The position numbers and the translations under genes were made by a program. A stretch of 20,934 nucleotides of DNA, from the IMG/VR virus record IMGVR_UViG_3300008116_000689, positions 1 through 20,934 of that record. One strand, written 5' to 3'. The notes beneath the pieces were generated by a model, which had not been told where the DNA came from, made no database searches, and saw only the letters and a list, made by a program, of their open reading frames with translations. The stretch's first letter is position 1; each line of letters begins with the position of its first letter. Positions 1-6,477 of the stretch are shown here, in pieces. The DNA comes from a virus.

Positions 1-1693
1 ATCCAAAGAAGTTTGCGAGAACACCAGTTAACATAATAAGTGGTCCCGCTGCTGCAGTTATTCCTCCTAGTACAGCAAGAACATTTTTTAATGGCTTCGG
101 AAGCTTGTTTGCGAAATCAATAATTCCATCAATAAAATTAATAAGCTTGGTATTAATATTTAAGAAAGCTTCTCCAATTGTTGCAAGGTCTGCTTTTAGC
201 CCTTCAAGAGCTCTTCTATATCTACCTGATGCAGACTCTGTAACTTGAGCTAATTCTCGACTTGCAACACTTGCTAGATCTTCGCTGCTGGCCTTCATTA
301 ACTCCATAACCTTTAGCGTCTGACTTCCTTGTTGCCCTAAATTAGAGAATAAAGCATTCATTCTTGCAAATTGGAATTTACCAAATAACTGCTCTAATGC
401 TTTTTGTTTTGATAGCGGGTCTAAAGTGTTAAGTGCTGCTTGAAGATCTAAAATAGTTTGTGTTACATTTCCTGCATTTCCTGAAACAATTCTTTCTAAA
501 TCTATTCCAAATCCAGAAAACATCTCTCTTGCAACTTTTGTTGGGTTAATTAACGACGCTAAAGATGACTTAATTGCGTTTGCACCTTCCGATGCATTAA
601 CTCCACCTTCTTTCATTGCCGTTAAATAAAGAGCTAGGTCTTTTACGCTTCCGCCCATTCCTTCAATAACTGTACCTGCTTTAGGAATAGCTTCCACTAA
701 ATCTGCAAGTGTTGTTGATGTCTGGTTTTCTACTGAGTTTAAAAAGTTAATTGAATTTGCAAGTTCATCTGAACTCTGCTTAAATGCTGTTTGTATTGCA
801 AGAGTTGCTTTCATTGCTTCTTGCCTATCTACTTCACCGAGAACTGCAAGACGTGTTGTTTCTTGAACTGATTTTAATAATTCATTTCCTGTTTTACCAG
901 TTGCTGCGATATCTGCTGCAAGACCGATAGTTTCTTTAAATGAAACGCCGTATGCGTTTGCAATATCTCTAGATGTTTCAACAACATCTTTTCTTACTCT
1001 TCCTAATTCTTCTGATGAAGTTCCTGCTATATCTCCGTAAACCTTTGTTAATCTTACAAGTTCTTGATCTGCTTGTCTAAACGCATCTGCTGCAGCTTTA
1101 CCAAATGCTGCAATTGGAACTGTTAATCCTACTGTTAACTGGCGTCCTGCCCACTGAGTGTTTTTACCCCAGTTAATTAACTGATTAGCTCCTTCTTGAA
1201 CAACCTTATTCATAATTTGCAATTCTTGTCTAGCAATTGCACTCTTATTTTTTATTTCATCAAGTCCTCTTGGAATATGAACATTAAACTGCTGTAGACC
1301 TTGTGCGTTTTTACCTAGGGATTGAAATACAGCATTCTGTAATGTTACTTGTTGTTTTGCAAGATCTCGCACAAGGCCAGTGGATGTCCTATGGTGCTCG
1401 TTCCATGTTTTATAATAGTCTTTTAATTTTAATTTTCCAGAGTCTAGCCTTTTACCAAACTTTTCTGCATCTGATGAAAGGCTTACAAAGTGTGTTGAAA
1501 ATTGACCTGTACTTTTAATTGTATCGGAAAATGTTTGATGCATTTTTCCGATTTGGCCCTGCATGGTCCTATTAAGGTTTGCAGTTTGTTCTTGCATTCT
1601 AGATAAGGCATTTGTAACCTTATAGACATCTGCTATAAGGTTTGAGAAATCGGAGCTAGCAACTATATTTGTTACTATATTCTCATTGGCCAT
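1..1693 (-). CDS. Tail tape measure protein, N-terminal 564 codons (runs off the window)
   Basis: The reading frame is open from the ATG at 1693 to base 1, so the gene continues beyond the window. The tape measure protein sets tail length, threads the tail lumen and often helps DNA cross the envelope. The first ~130 residues are rich in Gln, Asn and Lys and predicted helical, as expected for a coiled rod. The middle holds the conserved block with QWAGRQLTVGLTVPIAAFGK (about residues 180-200) and then an alanine-rich stretch with VEAIPKAGTVIEGMGGSV, both typical of the TP901-type tape measure core. Near the window edge the chain becomes hydrophobic (PLKNVLAVLGGITAAAGPLI), probably the start of membrane-active segments. 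AAGGAG, 12 bases upstream inside the end of the chaperone gene, serves as ribosome binding site. Placement directly after the frameshifted chaperone is diagnostic. Confidence 0.95.
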   Translation of the reverse strand, partial: MANENIVTNIVASSDFSNLIADVYKVTNALSRMQEQTANLNRTMQGQIGKMHQTFSDTIKSTGQFSTHFVSLSSDAEKFGKRLDSGKLKLKDYYKTWNEHHRTSTGLVRDLAKQQVTLQNAVFQSLGKNAQGLQQFNVHIPRGLDEIKNKSAIARQELQIMNKVVQEGANQLINWGKNTQWAGRQLTVGLTVPIAAFGKAAADAFRQADQELVRLTKVYGDIAGTSSEELGRVRKDVVETSRDIANAYGVSFKETIGLAADIAATGKTGNELLKSVQETTRLAVLGEVDRQEAMKATLAIQTAFKQSSDELANSINFLNSVENQTSTTLADLVEAIPKAGTVIEGMGGSVKDLALYLTAMKEGGVNASEGANAIKSSLASLINPTKVAREMFSGFGIDLERIVSGNAGNVTQTILDLQAALNTLDPLSKQKALEQLFGKFQFARMNALFSNLGQQGSQTLKVMELMKASSEDLASVASRELAQVTESASGRYRRALEGLKADLATIGEAFLNINTKLINFIDGIIDFANKLPKPLKNVLAVLGGITAAAGPLIMLTGVLANFFG

Positions 1694-1702
1694 TAATCTA
1701 TA

Positions 1703-2364
1703 TTACTCCTTAGAGTATCCCAATCCTGCTCCGATTCCAAATCCTGCGCTTGCTGCAAGAGATCCTTGTAGTGAAACTACATCGTCTTTACTTGCTGTTA
1801 TTCCAAGTGCTCTCATTCTTATGTCTTCGAAGGTGGGACCTTCATTTTTTTCTTCTTCAATCTCTAAATTAACTCCTTGGAGTCCTGCTAAGAATTTTCT
1901 ATTTGAAGATTCTCTTTTTTGCATTGCATCTAGAGTTTGAATAAGTTCTGGCATTGATAAGTTTTCTTCAAGTTCTTGGTAGTTACTCCAATGTCCTAAT
2001 AGAAAAACTTCTCCTTCTAAAGCGGCTAAATCTAGTTCTGACCAGCCAGAACCGCTGCCGCTAGAAGATTTGGGTCGTCAAGTTTAATCCCTCCGCATAC
2101 CTCAAGTATGCGATTGATTGTTGGTACGTCCAAAGCTTCTTCTAATGCTTGTCTATCTTTTACTAGATCAGGAACTTGCTTTTCTAAAGCAACTCCACAT
2201 GCATCTACTAGTGCTGTTAATGTATCATTTTCTGATGTAGACTGGCCAGTTTTTTCTACTGCAATCATAAACTTTCTAAGTTCGCTAATTGATAGTGGCT
2301 TAAGAGTTACCACTGTGCCGTTCTGTAATTTGATTTCTTCTACGTTATATACTGTAGTTGCCAA
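1703..2364 (-). CDS. Tail assembly chaperone, long form made by -1 frameshifting (gpG-GT type)
   Basis: This is a composite gene: frame 0 runs from 2364 to the slippery site at 2074-2068, and after a -1 slip translation continues from base 2068 to the TAA at 1705-1703. That gives 99 + 121 = 220 residues. The -1 part begins SSSGSGWSELDLAALEGEVF and includes LSMPELIQTLDAMQ, which reads like the T half of siphovirus chaperones. These proteins bind the tape measure and recruit major tail protein during tail assembly, and are not in the mature virion. The -1 frame has no convincing start of its own: the ATG at 1954 lies inside the conserved domain with no ribosome binding site. The gene sits between major tail protein and tape measure, the canonical position. 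The fusion point is inferred from the heptamer and protein similarity, not shown experimentally. Confidence 0.88.
2032..2364 (-). CDS. Tail assembly chaperone, short form (gpG type)
   Basis: The product is 110 residues when ribosomes do not slip. It begins with a TTG codon at 2364, chosen because a strong AAGGAGG sits five bases upstream (2370-2376) and the protein starts MATTVYNVEEIKLQNG, a usual N terminus for this family. The body is a small helical domain (TLKPLSISELRKFMIAVEK ...) resembling gpG-like chaperones. It ends LLAAAVLAGQN at the TAG at 2034-2032, eleven codons beyond the slippery site. In lambda the ratio of short to long form is fixed by slip frequency and matters for tail assembly; the same is expected here. 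A promoter at 2391-2419 probably drives this gene and the tape measure. Confidence 0.9.
   Translation of the reverse strand: MATTVYNVEEIKLQNGTVVTLKPLSISELRKFMIAVEKTGQSTSENDTLTALVDACGVALEKQVPDLVKDRQALEEALDVPTINRILEVCGGIKLDDPNLLAAAVLAGQN
2068..2074 (-). promoter_or_regulatory. -1 ribosomal slippery heptamer C CCA AAT
   Basis: Read on the minus strand in the chaperone frame, codons 97-99 are GAC CCA AAT, giving the heptamer CCCAAAT with the X XXY YYZ pattern. Slipping back one base pairs the P-site tRNA with CCC and the A-site tRNA with AAA. It is the only such heptamer I see in the overlap of the two frames, which ends at the frame 0 stop at 2034-2032. I did not identify a clear downstream pseudoknot, though the following bases are GC-rich. 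Confidence 0.75.
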
Positions 2365-2369
2365 TTTAT

Positions 2370-2376
2370 CCTCCTT
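2370..2376 (-). promoter_or_regulatory. Ribosome binding site that fixes a TTG start (chaperone)
   Basis: AAGGAGG lies five bases before the TTG at 2364. It decides in favour of TTG as start, since no ATG occurs nearby in frame. Confidence 0.8.
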
Positions 2377-2390
2377 GGATAGTCTTAACC

Positions 2391-2419
2391 ATTATAACAA
2401 AATAATTTTACCAATACAA
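2391..2419 (-). promoter_or_regulatory. Sigma70-type promoter for chaperone and tape measure genes
   Basis: On the minus strand there is a perfect -10 TATAAT (2396-2391) and a -35-like TTGTAT (2419-2414) spaced 17 bases. It lies between the hairpin behind the major tail protein and the chaperone start, with an expected start of transcription around 2384. The exact -10 and ideal spacing make this one of the better promoters in the window. Confidence 0.65.
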
Positions 2420-2424
2420 GCAGA

Positions 2425-2446
2425 AACCCCCAAATTAATGGGGGTT
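2425..2446 (-). terminator. Hairpin terminator after the major tail protein
   Basis: Minus strand AACCCCC, an 8-base loop, then GGGGGTT: a 7 bp stem with five G-C pairs, 22 bases past the tail protein stop. The run after the stem (TCTGCTTG) is only weakly T-rich, so it may be a partial terminator or an mRNA 3' stabiliser. A promoter follows directly. Confidence 0.6.
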
Positions 2447-2468
2447 CCCTATTATAATAAATTAATTA

Positions 2469-3173
2469 TTATGCTGTGATAACACGGTCAATAATCTTGC
2501 CGTACTCAGATCCAGCATATGCTGCATCTGGAAGAAGACGGAAGTTTACTGGGAATGTTGTTGCTGTGGTACGAGCTAGAGAGAATTGTGATTGCTGTAC
2601 TGACAATACACGACGTGCATAATATACACGCTCTGCTGCTGTTACGTCATTTCCACCCTGTGAAGTAGGTGCTTGACCTACTGCAATAAGTTGACGCTCT
2701 GTTGGCTTTTCGCCAAGGGCTCCACCAGCGATACCAAGTGTCTCTTTGTATGAGGTACCTGTTCCTGTTTCTGATTTAGTGCCTTCTCCTTGACCGAATA
2801 CAACTAGAACGTTTTCTAGTGTACCTTCGGACATTTCTGTTGCAATCATAACTTCCATTGCAGACTTGAACAGCTTAGCTGTATCTAGCAACTGGTCAAC
2901 AGTCACTGAGTCGTATGTTGGGTTATAAGTAATTTGAAGACCGTTGTTTGTAAATCCAACGTTTCTGTAATAAAAATCTCCTGAACTAATTGTGTTCAAT
3001 GAGTCTGTATATGATGTTCCTGTTGAAAATGCTGGTACTGAACCACCACTTGTAATAGCTACGCCTGCCTCTGCGTTTTCAATGTAATCTGCTGATGTAA
3101 CGTCTACATTTGAAATAAAGAGTGGTGAAGCACCGACAAGAATATTTTTAGCATTACCTGCTACTTGTGCCAT
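2469..3173 (-). CDS. Major tail protein (tail tube)
   Basis: The product is 234 residues, a typical size for a siphovirus tube protein. It forms the stacked hexamer rings of the tail tube. The sequence is rich in Thr, Ser, Gly and Val with little charge, in keeping with a beta-sandwich tube fold, and contains GLQITYNPTYDSVTVDQLLD (about 76-95) and ATTFPVNFRLLPDAA near the C terminus, a pattern I associate with major tail proteins. G+C and codon choice look higher than in neighbouring genes, as often seen for highly expressed structural genes. It has its own promoter and a strong AGGAGGT seven bases before the ATG, and is closed by a hairpin. Its place between tail terminator and chaperone supports the call. 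No Ig-like C-terminal extension is evident. Confidence 0.88.
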   Translation of the reverse strand: MAQVAGNAKNILVGASPLFISNVDVTSADYIENAEAGVAITSGGSVPAFSTGTSYTDSLNTISSGDFYYRNVGFTNNGLQITYNPTYDSVTVDQLLDTAKLFKSAMEVMIATEMSEGTLENVLVVFGQGEGTKSETGTGTSYKETLGIAGGALGEKPTERQLIAVGQAPTSQGGNDVTAAERVYYARRVLSVQQSQFSLARTTATTFPVNFRLLPDAAYAGSEYGKIIDRVITA

Positions 3174-3180
3174 TTATTCT

Positions 3181-3187
3181 ACCTCCT
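3181..3187 (-). promoter_or_regulatory. Strong ribosome binding site of the major tail protein
   Basis: AGGAGGT on the minus strand with a 7-base spacer to the ATG at 3173. It is the best match to the anti-SD sequence among the sites I inspected, in keeping with very high expression. Confidence 0.8.
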
Positions 3188-3235
3188 GTAAAATTTTAAA
3201 AAGTTGTTTGCTGGCTAGGCCTTTCCTCTAGACCA

Positions 3236-3264
3236 ATTTTAGTCGATTTAACCTAATAAGGCAA
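3236..3264 (-). promoter_or_regulatory. Promoter for the major tail protein
   Basis: On the minus strand TTGCCT (3264-3259) and TAAAAT (3241-3236) are spaced 17 bases, in the 92-base gap behind the tail terminator gene. This would give a leader of roughly 55-60 bases before the ATG. The leader includes TGGTCTAG and CTAGCCA, which can pair with one bulged base around AGGAAAGGC. Matches are four of six and five of six to consensus. Confidence 0.5.
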
Positions 3265-3265
3265 A

Positions 3266-3775
3266 TTACAAATATCTGCCTGAGCCATCTAGGATTCTTG
3301 AATATTTAACTTCTAATACCACATCTGCTGATAAAAACCCCTGTATTTCTTCTGAGGGGCTAGTTGGAGATATATCGGCAATATAAATACTATGGAATTT
3401 AAACTTTTCTGAAAGACCGCTATATCGATTTAGATCTCCTGCTGATTCATCCATTCTTCTAAATAGGTCTACCATAAAGTTTCTAATTTCATTAATTTTG
3501 GCATAGTCTGAGTCATAAATAGTAAATAGGATTTGCTCACAGCATATTGCCCAGTTGTCCTCATACGACATTCCGACCTTATCATAAACAATATGAGTTT
3601 TATTATTTAGAAATTGATTCATTTCGGGCTGTTGTTGAACGGGCAATATTGGAACAATTGACTTGCCTAAATTATCGCTGTAATAATCGTCCTTATCAAT
3701 GATTCCAGAGTCCTGCAAATTTGTCCATATGAATTGACGAAGATCGTACATTGCATCAAAATTCCATTTTGTCAT
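3266..3775 (-). CDS. Tail terminator protein
   Basis: The product has 169 residues. Tail terminators cap the finished tail tube and join it to the head. Identification rests mainly on position (between tail completion protein and major tail protein) and size. The sequence fits the mixed alpha/beta fold of the lambda gpU / HK97 gp10-neighbour group: an N-terminal helix (YDLRQFIWTNL), a strand-rich centre (HIVYDKVGMSYEDNWAICCEQILFTIYDSD), a helix (INEIRNFMVDLFRRMDES) and a final strand DVVLEVKYSRIL. The start ATG shares its A with the upstream TAA (TAATG), so translation is coupled to the preceding gene. The following 92 bases carry a promoter, so this is the last gene of its transcription block. 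Confidence 0.7.
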   Translation of the reverse strand: MTKWNFDAMYDLRQFIWTNLQDSGIIDKDDYYSDNLGKSIVPILPVQQQPEMNQFLNNKTHIVYDKVGMSYEDNWAICCEQILFTIYDSDYAKINEIRNFMVDLFRRMDESAGDLNRYSGLSEKFKFHSIYIADISPTSPSEEIQGFLSADVVLEVKYSRILDGSGRYL

Positions 3776-4557
3776 TATAGTGCTCCTCCAAATGATGATG
3801 TCAAAGCTGCATCTGCCTGAAGTCTAATTGAGTTTGGGGAAAATGAATACTGAACTCTTTTAATTTCTGATGGAACCTTTAATGCCTTTGATAATGATTG
3901 ATTAAATAAGTTTTGAAATCCCGATTTTTTAATTGAAAGGCTTACAAGATTTGAAGAAAACCATCTACTGTAATTTAGAGAGAATTGATTTTTTACACCG
4001 CTTCCGCCTGGCCTCTGAACGGTCACTGAAGCTCCTTTTGGCATAAAGACTACATTTCCATCAATCTCAAATACTATGCGCTCAGCGGCCCTTGGAGCAA
4101 TTTTAACAGGCATTCCTGCTTCCATTACAGAAGCCTTGTTTTTAAATACGTGCCTATGCTTGCCTCTTTGAGTTGGAACAAAAGACTTTGATGGCATTAA
4201 TTCATAATTTAATTTAAATGAAAGACCATCTTGTGATACTTTATTTAATTTAAATAGTCTTCCAGATGGGTCTCCTACTTTTTTCCATTCATAAACATGG
4301 TGTAATGATCTTGATGAAGTTCTTGATTTGGCGTCAATATATTCTCCAAAATCTTTATTAATTTGATCAAAAATTGTTTTAGTAAATTTATTTTGAAATG
4401 ATTTGTTATTTGTCATTTTAGCTATTACGTTTGCTTGATAATAAATAAAAGCAGAAATTTGTGCAACATTGCTATCTTTAATTGGACCTGGTCTAGCGCC
4501 AACCATGAGTCTTTCAAGTCCGCTTGCTGCTTGAATTAATGCTGTACTAGATTCCAA
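3775..4557 (-). CDS. Probable tail completion / neck protein
   Basis: The product has 260 residues with a TTG start at 4557, preceded by GGAG ten bases upstream and overlapping the stopper gene by 11 bases; the first internal ATG is at 4506. The sequence is basic. A helical N-terminal half leads to HHVYEWKKVGDPSGRLFKL (about 86-104) and then a beta-rich part with AAERIVFEIDGNVVFMPKG. I recognise the HxYEW...VGDPSxRLF pattern as common in phage neck-region proteins but recall no proven function. The location between stopper and tail terminator is where HK97-gp10-like tail completion proteins are encoded, though this chain is about twice as long. Function is inferred from position. Confidence 0.55.
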   Translation of the reverse strand: MESSTALIQAASGLERLMVGARPGPIKDSNVAQISAFIYYQANVIAKMTNNKSFQNKFTKTIFDQINKDFGEYIDAKSRTSSRSLHHVYEWKKVGDPSGRLFKLNKVSQDGLSFKLNYELMPSKSFVPTQRGKHRHVFKNKASVMEAGMPVKIAPRAAERIVFEIDGNVVFMPKGASVTVQRPGGSGVKNQFSLNYSRWFSSNLVSLSIKKSGFQNLFNQSLSKALKVPSEIKRVQYSFSPNSIRLQADAALTSSFGGAL

Positions 4558-4975
4558 TTGTCTGGTTCTCCGATCTCTTTAGAGTCGAGTTAAATCCTAG
4601 GGTTCCGCCGAATGGGTCAGTGATAGGTGTTACGCCAACAACTTCAAAAACAGTTGGAGTTTCTTGAGGATAATCAATTTCACTCCAAATTACATTTCCA
4701 GAGCTATCTCTAATGTTTGTTATTTTTTGCCTTACATTAAGCTTTTCTATAGTTCTAATTTGTATGGTTTGGTCATTTATATATTTTGCCCCAAAAACCT
4801 GTTTATCCCCAGACCTGGCTGTTGCTGAATTGCTTACTATTCCTTTTGCATGACATGGAATTGTTTTAGAAAACATCCATTCCTTTTTAATTGCTCCAGT
4901 ATTGGCATCTTGTGTTTCGGATTGCACATATAAATCCAGATCCATTGATAATATTGAATCAATTAGATCGATCAT
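4547..4975 (-). CDS. Head-tail stopper (head closure) protein
   Basis: The product has 142 residues from the ATG at 4975, chosen over an upstream TTG at 4987 because the ATG lies one base past the preceding TAA (4979-4977). Stopper proteins form the ring that closes the portal channel after packaging. The chain is a predicted small beta-barrel: DLDLYVQSETQDANTGAIKK, then TIPCHAKGIVSNSATARS, VFGAKYINDQTIQIRT and a C-terminal TVFEVVGVTPITDPFGG. This matches the layout of SPP1 gp16 / lambda FII-like closure proteins, which begin with a strand pair containing an N/D-T-G turn. It sits directly after the connector, as expected. The call rests on length, position and predicted fold, not on a motif match. 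Confidence 0.6.
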   Translation of the reverse strand: MIDLIDSILSMDLDLYVQSETQDANTGAIKKEWMFSKTIPCHAKGIVSNSATARSGDKQVFGAKYINDQTIQIRTIEKLNVRQKITNIRDSSGNVIWSEIDYPQETPTVFEVVGVTPITDPFGGTLGFNSTLKRSENQTIGI

Positions 4976-4976
4976 T

Positions 4977-5963
4977 TTACACCACAACCATTTGAGTCAG
5001 CACGTATGGATCTAGTAGCTGATCTACATATTTATTTCCAGTCCCCTTGTATGCCGTTGTATCGTATTCAAAATTCCAGTCAAAAGTCTGTATTCGTTTT
5101 ACATACTTATTATTCCATGCTCTATCTTTTGCAAAATAATCTTTCATTAGCTCTATGCATGCTAGTTCAATGTCGTCTGGAACATAGTCCCATCCAAATT
5201 TACCTTGAATTTTATATTCATATCCATTAATAAATGATCCTGCTGTAACATCATTAACTGAAGGCGGTACCATTCCGTTTGTAGTGTATACAATACTATC
5301 TAATGCGGCTGATCTGTTTACTCTAAGACCGTATCCGCTTTCTGTAATTTCAACAACTCTACCCCAATTATTAACTTCATTAATATTGTCTAGAAGTAGG
5401 CTTCCATTTGCATATATTTCATGTAAATCATTTATTTTGTATGGTAGTGGCAAAGTGTCTGAGCCTCCACCATAAATAACATGTGCATCATCATAAAGAT
5501 AAAAATTTTGTCCAGTGTAAGCTTCTATTGTTTTTCTTGCATATCTTTCTGCATTTGTTAATTCTTTAATACTCTTATATCCAGGGTCATAAGGTTCTGT
5601 ACTTACTCCCAATATTTCTGCTGCCTGTGTTAAATCAGTATATGGAGTTACAATAAAAACTTTGTGTTCCTTTGTAATCGTTTGACCATCCATATCATAT
5701 TGCCAAACTAGCTTTAAAGATCTTTGTCTCTGTATGTAAGATACTGGCAAATGACAGTGATAGGTTCCAACATCAACTTCTGACAATTCTGAAGACAGTG
5801 TTGTGAGAAGTTGCGTCGGAAGTATTGCAGGGTATATGGCTGGATCTTCAGTCACGTCATAGACTTTAACTATTGGTGCTGCATCTGGTTGTGCTGGTTC
5901 TCCACGATACATTACTCGTAAAGAAAGTGGTGAACTGTCTCCACCAATTAATATTTCAGACAT
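4977..5963 (-). CDS. Head-tail connector (adaptor) with an extra N-terminal beta domain
   Basis: The product has 328 residues. The C-terminal two thirds (about 115-328) look like a phage connector: helical YTDLTQAAEILGVS, then ELTNAERYARKTIEAYTGQNFY, a beta-rich centre (LPLPYKINDLHEIYANG) and a late helix PDDIELACIELMKDYFAKDRAW, the usual HK97 gp6-like order. Adaptors bind the portal and build the neck. The first ~110 residues are an additional domain rich in strands (SLRVMYRGEPAQPDA ... VGTYHCHLP ... SLKLVWQYDMDG) resembling an Ig-like fold. Classical adaptors are about half as long, so this is a fusion or extended version. No Shine-Dalgarno site is visible before the ATG at 5963, which lies 15 bases after the preceding stop, so it may depend on coupling. 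Confidence 0.68.
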   Translation of the reverse strand: MSEILIGGDSSPLSLRVMYRGEPAQPDAAPIVKVYDVTEDPAIYPAILPTQLLTTLSSELSEVDVGTYHCHLPVSYIQRQRSLKLVWQYDMDGQTITKEHKVFIVTPYTDLTQAAEILGVSTEPYDPGYKSIKELTNAERYARKTIEAYTGQNFYLYDDAHVIYGGGSDTLPLPYKINDLHEIYANGSLLLDNINEVNNWGRVVEITESGYGLRVNRSAALDSIVYTTNGMVPPSVNDVTAGSFINGYEYKIQGKFGWDYVPDDIELACIELMKDYFAKDRAWNNKYVKRIQTFDWNFEYDTTAYKGTGNKYVDQLLDPYVLTQMVVV

Positions 5964-5978
5964 TTTTTATGTTTACGT

Positions 5979-6377
5979 TTAGTGGTAGTACTCCTGTACT
6001 TCCTTCGGAGTTGCTAAACGAAAACCCTCCTCTTTATCAAAAATTTCTTGTGCTTTCTTTTTATTTACAGCAGCAAATGGATGTTCTTTTGTAAACGTAA
6101 TACCCATTATATCGTATCTAAAATTATCCCTAGTCATCCTAACTAGTACGCTGTCTTCTGGCTGTTCAGCATTTGGATCAAACTTTGCAATTACTTCATC
6201 TGACTGATCTTCAGATTCTTCTGGCAAGTTTAATGTTTTAGCATAAATTGACCATGTGACGCCTTCTTCTGCTAGAGCTGCGATTATATCTTTTTTGCTT
6301 TTTAGGCTTTCTGTGCTTACGGCAAAGTCTTCCGCAATTTTATGTAGTTCTGATACCTTTAATGTCTCAAATGACAT
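5979..6377 (-). CDS. Small capsid-associated protein with N-terminal SAP/HeH-like motif
   Basis: The product has 132 residues. The first ~40 (LKVSELHKIAEDFAVSTESLKSKKDIIAALAEEG, split here as LKVSELHKIAEDF and STESLKSKKDIIAAL) resemble a helix-extension-helix fold of the SAP/HeH/Rho-N type, often nucleic acid binding. An acidic linker (EESEDQSDE) follows, then a second small domain with SVLVRMTRDNFRYDIMGITF and TKEHPFAAV. Such small proteins are regularly encoded between capsid and connector genes in siphoviruses, some annotated as Rho N-terminal or head-tail proteins; their role is unproven. It has a clear AAGGAG ribosome binding site five bases before the ATG and a good promoter (6404-6432), so it opens a new transcription unit behind the capsid terminator. 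Confidence 0.6.
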   Translation of the reverse strand: MSFETLKVSELHKIAEDFAVSTESLKSKKDIIAALAEEGVTWSIYAKTLNLPEESEDQSDEVIAKFDPNAEQPEDSVLVRMTRDNFRYDIMGITFTKEHPFAAVNKKKAQEIFDKEEGFRLATPKEVQEYYH

Positions 6378-6403
6378 ATTTACTCCTTAGTCTAAGTAAA
6401 TTA

Positions 6404-6432
6404 ATTATAGCATTAGTAAATTAAAATGAAAA
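6404..6432 (-). promoter_or_regulatory. Promoter behind the capsid gene terminator
   Basis: On the minus strand a perfect TATAAT (6409-6404) is preceded by TGC, making an extended -10, and lies 17 bases from TTTTCA (6432-6427). The -35 element is the T-tract of the capsid terminator, so the two signals overlap. Confidence 0.65.
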
Positions 6433-6454
6433 GCCCCTAAAATTAATTAGGGGC
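6427..6454 (-). terminator. Rho-independent terminator after the major capsid gene
   Basis: On the minus strand GCCCCTAA, a 6-base loop and TTAGGGGC form a perfect 8 bp stem (6454-6433), followed by TTTTCATTTTAA. It begins 24 bases past the capsid stop and is the clearest intrinsic terminator in the window. Confidence 0.85.
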
Positions 6455-6477
6455 CTTTCTTGAGATTTTATCCTAAA

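Noticed and set aside
1686-1940. Plus-strand open frame of 84 codons over the chaperone
   Set aside because: Antisense to a confident gene, low-complexity Ser/Pro composition and no expression signals. All other plus-strand frames in the window were dismissed for the same reason.
1703-1954. Separate gene starting at ATG 1954
   Set aside because: The frame continues upstream without a stop through a conserved chaperone domain to the slippery site, and no ribosome binding site precedes 1954; it is the frameshifted half of the chaperone.
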